9,128 bases of DNA, from assembly GCA_016919565.1 (NCBI GenBank), contig JACXTO010000082.1:1-9128 (forward strand), read 5' to 3'. This DNA comes from Methanomassiliicoccaceae archaeon (GTDB lineage: Archaea; Thermoplasmatota; Thermoplasmata; Methanomassiliicoccales; UBA472). Numbering within the stretch: position 1 is the first letter of the stretch; each line of letters begins with the position of its first letter. The notes below the pieces were generated by a model that worked only from the letters and a program-made list of their open reading frames with translations, had not been told where the DNA came from and did no database searches. Both the position numbers and the translations under genes were made by a program. This document shows positions 5,546 to 9,128 of the stretch, one piece after another.

Positions 5546-5564
5546 GCAACGGATGTGTGTACGG

Positions 5565-6371
5565 ATGCCAATCGATGAGGTCGTCGTCTCCCGCAAGATC
5601 GTTGAACGCTTCGCCAGGGAATTCGTTTCCGATCTGGACGTGGACGTTATCATAGCCGGCGCGGGGCCTGCCTCGCTCACTGCCGCGAGATACCTGGCCA
5701 AGGCCGGTCTCAGGGTCATCATATTCGAGAGGAAGCTCACACCTGGCGGAGGGATGTGGGGCGGCGGGATGACCTTCCCCATCATCGTCGTCCAGGAGGA
5801 ATCGAAGCAGCTGCTCGAGGAGATCGGCGTGAAGCTGGAGACCTCCGGCGATGGCTATTACACGGCGGATTCGGTCGAGGCGAGCGCGAAGCTCATCGCG
5901 TCGGCGATCGATGCTGGTGCGAGGCTCTACAACACCATCTCGGTGGAGGACGTCATGATCCGCCAGGACCGGATCTGCGGCGTCGTGATCAATTCCAGCG
6001 CGGTCGAGGTGGCCGGCCTGCACGTCGACCCGCTCGCCGTTCGAGGGAAATACGTCATCGATGGCACGGGGCACCCGGCCGAGGTGGTGCACGTCGTCGT
6101 CAGGAAGGTCGGTAAGCTCAACACGCCGACCGGGAAGATCGAGGGCGAGAAGAGCATGTGGGCCGAGATGGGCGAGATGATGACCGTCGAGAATACGATG
6201 GAAGTATACCCTGGCCTCTTCGTCACCGGCATGGCATGCAACGCGGTGATGGGCGCGCCTCGCATGGGACCGATTTTCGGGGGCATGCTCCTCTCCGGTC
6301 GGAAGGTAGCGGACCTGATACTGGAGAAGGAGAAGGCCGACGGCATCTGGAACAAGAAGACCGAGAAGTGA
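5565..6371 (+). CDS. thi4: Thiamine thiazole synthase Thi4 (archaeal, probably sulfide-dependent)
   Basis: Thi4 makes the thiazole moiety of thiamine; archaeal forms use an NAD- or ribose-derived precursor, glycine and sulfide. The 268-residue protein matches archaeal Thi4 in length and along its whole sequence: dinucleotide-binding DVDVIIAGAGPASLTAARYL (25-44), ERKLTPGGGMWGGGM (55-69), SVEDVMIR (126-133), AGLHVDPL (150-157), TPTGKIEGEKSMW (187-199) and the C-terminal PRMGPIFGGMLLSGRKVADL. Where yeast Thi4 has the cysteine that gives up its sulfur, this protein has His153 (AGLHVDP), as in the catalytic, sulfide-using methanogen enzymes. The dinucleotide motif is GAGPAS, with Ser for the usual third Gly. 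Upstream in-frame starts exist at GTG 5535 and ATG 5553; ATG 5565 is chosen because MPIDEVVVSRKIVERF fits the family N-terminus. The Shine-Dalgarno sequence is poor for all three. The gene is divergent from the HTH regulator. Confidence 0.92.
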   Translation: MPIDEVVVSRKIVERFAREFVSDLDVDVIIAGAGPASLTAARYLAKAGLRVIIFERKLTPGGGMWGGGMTFPIIVVQEESKQLLEEIGVKLETSGDGYYTADSVEASAKLIASAIDAGARLYNTISVEDVMIRQDRICGVVINSSAVEVAGLHVDPLAVRGKYVIDGTGHPAEVVHVVVRKVGKLNTPTGKIEGEKSMWAEMGEMMTVENTMEVYPGLFVTGMACNAVMGAPRMGPIFGGMLLSGRKVADLILEKEKADGIWNKKTEK

Positions 6372-9128
6372 TCAGACATCGCCTGGGTGGGTCTTCTCGT
6401 AGAACTCCTGCAGCTCCCACTCCTGCGTTCCGCCGATCTGCCCTTCGCGGATGGTCATGTTCAGCAAGCGGATGCCCTCGGCCATGACGCGCTTGACCTC
6501 CTTTCCGCCAACGATATCGTAGACGTAGAGGTCCCTGCCCTTCTTCCGGCCCTTGAACGCACCGAGCATCTCCGCGCCTTGGAATGCCACGTACTGCCAC
6601 GACCCGAACCGCTCCCGGATCAGCGGATACAGCAGGTAGGACAGGTTGTCCATTGGGGTGAGGACGAACTCGTCCTTGGGCAGGACTATCTTCTTCTCGG
6701 CGTCGACGGCGAGCATCCAATGGACCGCGTCGTCCCCCTCGACCAGGAAGCCCTTGATCAGGACGCCGTCGTCCTCCAGCCCCGCCAGTATGTCCCTGAG
6801 ATCGCGCATGCGCAGCTCGAACTTCATGAAGCGTGCGAGATTCTCGGCGCTCATCAGCCCGAAGTTCTCGAAAAGGTTTCGGACGACTGCCTTCCGCGCC
6901 TCCGCCTGCTCCATCTCCAGCTCCGGCACCGCCCGGAAGCGGTTGGCGCCGTCCAAGTAGATGCAGCTGCCCAGGTAGAGCTTGCGCATGGCCTCGTGCG
7001 TCCTCTTCTCCCCGACCGGGCTCAGGTCGAAGAGCCGGCGGCGAGAGACCGCTCCTTCGTTTTCCAGCATGGCCAGCAAAGACCGCATGTCCTGGTCGGC
7101 CTCCACGCCCTTGGCCGCCCTGTACAGTGATGCCTGCCCGATGGTGGTGTAGGTCGAGAACTCCGGTATGGAGGTGGCGCGGATCAGCATCCCCTGCTCG
7201 TGCAGCTTCTTGAGCGACACCTTCACCCTGGTGCGGATGAACGCCTCGCCGTCCGAGCGCAGCGAGCCCAGGCGCTTCACGGCTGCGAGGACGTTATCGT
7301 GCTTCTTGGCACCGGCCACCCTCTGCTTCTTGAGGACGTAGGCGAGGACCTCCGCCTTGCTCAGCACCCGGGGGACCAGGCGGCCCTTGGCGAAGTAGGT
7401 GCCGATGCGGAAGTACCCCTCCCCCTCGAGGATCTTTGCGACCTCCGGGTCGATCTCCTCCGTCGCCTTGCCAAGCACCTCTCGCAGTCGCACGATGTCC
7501 AGGCCGGTGAGCTTGGAGTATTCCATCACCTCGTCCAGCGCCTTCAGTGCCCCCGGGAGCATGGCCGGGTCGTCCAGGTCGAGCGAGCGGACGTCGACGC
7601 AGCCGCTCATGTTCCATTTCTCCAGCGCGCCGACCAGGCGCCCGTTGGCTATGATCGGGAATACCCACGAGTCCCCGAAGCGGGAGGCGATCTCCGCCCA
7701 CATCGGCTGCACCTCCGGGTCATAGAGGGAGACGACCTTCACTCCCTCCTCCTCTGCTCTGAACGAGCTGAGCTTGGGCCGCTCCTCAGGCATGAGGTAC
7801 ATCTCCTGCCCGATGTCGCCGACCGTGATCACTTCGACGTTCAGCTTCGCAAGCGCCGAACGGACCTCGTTCGGCTGGAAGCCAGTGTATGTGGTGATGG
7901 CGTAGAAGGGGATCGGACCGTAGGCCTTGACGAACCTCTCCACGATGGCGAGCACCGCGTCCCCTTCGTAATCGGCCACCTCGTAGGGGATGTAGGTGTT
8001 CTCCCTGGCCCAGTCCTCTCCCTCCTCGTAACGACGCACAATGTAGGCGTTGCGGTCCAGACGGTCCACGCTCTCCTTGACCTGCTCCTTGTCCAGGCCG
8101 AGCTCGGAGACCAGGCCGCGCATCGACAACCCGCCGTTGGCGCCGAGCACGTCCAGGATGCGCTTGTCGAGCGAGGTCAGGCTCGCATTGCGATAGGCGG
8201 CCACGTACATCGGCGCGTCCTCGGCCAAGATGTAGCGCACCCGGCCGCGGTAGAAGCGGCCGAGCAGCACGCTGCCTTCGGTGCGCATCCTCTCCCAGGA
8301 CGACATGTCGAACCCTTTGATCCGCCGGAACAGGTCCAGCTGCATGCCGACCTCACCGAAGAATCGGAGCGCCTCCTCGACCGACGCGAACGGCCGGTTG
8401 AGCTTGGAGCGGCGGTAGCTCTCGACGCTGCGATGGTCGTAGACGTCCTGGCCAGCGCTGCGCAGCCTCAGATGGTCTCGCTTCAGCATGTACTGGGCAT
8501 GCTCCGATACCAGGAACCGCCCCTCGTCCAGCACCTCCTCGGACACCAGGGCGGAGACGGCCTGGCGGACCGCTGCCTCGTCCTGTCCCAAGGCGAAGGC
8601 GATCTCCTCCACCGAGGCGGGGCCGAAGGCGGACAGGTGCTGCGAGATCGCCCTGTCCAGGGCCTTCTCCATTTCGATCGGCTCCAGCTCCCGGCGGGCG
8701 TAGCGCCATTTGCCGCCCCGGTGGGACGTCCGGCCGACGGCCTGGACCGTCTCCAGGACATGGAGCGACCGGACGATCTTGTCGGCATCAGTTTGCAGCA
8801 ATTCCGATAGCTCGTTCGCCGTCCTCGGCCGGTCGAGTGCTTCCAGGACCCGCTCGTCCGCCTCCCCCAGCACCCTTTCTCGACGGAATATCGTACCATA
8901 TACCGGCAGGTCCTCGGCGGCGACGAATGTGGCATCGTCTGCGTAGACGGATGCGATCCTCCCCTCCTCCAGCAGTTCCGACGACCAGCCGTCCATCACG
9001 CTCTTCTCCTGAGCGGAATAGGGATAGACGCTCCTCCCCCTCTCCTTGAAGATGTGCAATGGTCCGGTGCGCTCCAGCAGTTCGACGATCTCCTCCTTGC
9101 TCTCCGCCCTTCCCCGCTTCCGCCTGAA
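6372..9128 (-). CDS. C-terminal part of a large Lhr-type helicase-like protein with AlkZ-like winged-helix modules (5' end outside window)
   Basis: The frame is open to the right edge, with no stop before 9128. The TTG at 9059 is therefore just an internal leucine, and the 918 visible residues are the end of a longer protein. They form a chain of winged-helix units with two beta-barrel segments. Numbered from that leucine, one module runs about 295-495 (GGLSMRGLVSELGLDKEQV, then AYGPIPFYAITTYTGFQPNEV, then SWVFPIIANGRLVGALE). A second runs about 655-850 with the same order (LLAMLENEGAVSRRRLFDL, then NFGLMSAENLARFMKF, then SWQYVAFQGAEMLGAFK). The LTPMDNL segment resembles the PFDNL motif of AlkZ/YcaQ glycosylases. 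Known Lhr C-terminal domains have tandem winged helices and a barrel like AlkZ, so an Lhr (COG1201) helicase whose motor lies upstream is the best guess. No helicase motif is visible here, so a stand-alone AlkZ-like protein remains possible. Its stop abuts that of thi4. Confidence 0.65.
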   Translation of the reverse strand, partial: FRRKRGRAESKEEIVELLERTGPLHIFKERGRSVYPYSAQEKSVMDGWSSELLEEGRIASVYADDATFVAAEDLPVYGTIFRRERVLGEADERVLEALDRPRTANELSELLQTDADKIVRSLHVLETVQAVGRTSHRGGKWRYARRELEPIEMEKALDRAISQHLSAFGPASVEEIAFALGQDEAAVRQAVSALVSEEVLDEGRFLVSEHAQYMLKRDHLRLRSAGQDVYDHRSVESYRRSKLNRPFASVEEALRFFGEVGMQLDLFRRIKGFDMSSWERMRTEGSVLLGRFYRGRVRYILAEDAPMYVAAYRNASLTSLDKRILDVLGANGGLSMRGLVSELGLDKEQVKESVDRLDRNAYIVRRYEEGEDWARENTYIPYEVADYEGDAVLAIVERFVKAYGPIPFYAITTYTGFQPNEVRSALAKLNVEVITVGDIGQEMYLMPEERPKLSSFRAEEEGVKVVSLYDPEVQPMWAEIASRFGDSWVFPIIANGRLVGALEKWNMSGCVDVRSLDLDDPAMLPGALKALDEVMEYSKLTGLDIVRLREVLGKATEEIDPEVAKILEGEGYFRIGTYFAKGRLVPRVLSKAEVLAYVLKKQRVAGAKKHDNVLAAVKRLGSLRSDGEAFIRTRVKVSLKKLHEQGMLIRATSIPEFSTYTTIGQASLYRAAKGVEADQDMRSLLAMLENEGAVSRRRLFDLSPVGEKRTHEAMRKLYLGSCIYLDGANRFRAVPELEMEQAEARKAVVRNLFENFGLMSAENLARFMKFELRMRDLRDILAGLEDDGVLIKGFLVEGDDAVHWMLAVDAEKKIVLPKDEFVLTPMDNLSYLLYPLIRERFGSWQYVAFQGAEMLGAFKGRKKGRDLYVYDIVGGKEVKRVMAEGIRLLNMTIREGQIGGTQEWELQEFYEKTHPGDV

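Noticed and set aside
7200..8810. A 536-codon open frame on the plus strand.
   Set aside because: It is an antisense shadow of the GC-rich Lhr-like gene; its product is a His/Asp/Leu-rich sequence without domain features, while the minus frame has clear winged-helix modules.

Overview
The window reads as part of an archaeal chromosome, most likely from the Thermoplasmatota and perhaps Methanomassiliicoccales. This rests on GC-rich coding sequence, TATA boxes of the form TAAATAT placed for leaderless transcription, and archaeal families: DUF835, the COG1839 adenosine-specific kinase, a COG2522-type regulator, a methanogen-type Thi4 and an OGG1-like glycosylase. The lineage is an inference from gene content, not proven. 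Nine protein genes fill almost all of the window, and two run off its ends. No tRNA, rRNA, CRISPR array or insertion sequence was seen.

Left part (1-2743). A plus-strand gene enters from the left edge. Its visible part is the end of a bacterial-type DnaA AAA+ ATPase domain joined to a DUF835 domain, where DnaA would carry its DNA-binding domain IV. It converges, with a 4-nt overlap, on a minus-strand gene for a double zinc-ribbon protein with a long helical-repeat region. Upstream of that on the same strand is an endonuclease IV family AP endonuclease with a leaderless promoter.

Middle (2744-4940). Divergent from the AP endonuclease is a tight three-gene unit: adenosine-specific kinase, a class I SAM-dependent methyltransferase and an OGG1-type 8-oxoguanine DNA glycosylase. 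The glycosylase makes abasic sites and the endonuclease cleaves them, so two successive steps of base-excision repair lie either side of one divergent promoter region.

Right part (4941-9128). A small HTH regulator with four cysteines is divergent from thi4, the gene for the thiamine thiazole synthase. The 249-nt gap between them holds both promoters, a hairpin, short direct repeats and one doubtful 30-codon frame. The thi4 stop codon abuts that of a very large minus-strand gene that leaves the right edge. Its visible 918 residues are tandem winged-helix and beta-barrel modules like the C-terminal part of Lhr-type helicases and the AlkZ glycosylase family, with the module apparently duplicated. 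All three convergent gene pairs have no spacer at all.

The most unusual item is the DnaA-DUF835 fusion. The others worth a look are the duplicated AlkZ-like modules, the repair cluster, the uniform leaderless promoter spacing and the abutting stop codons.
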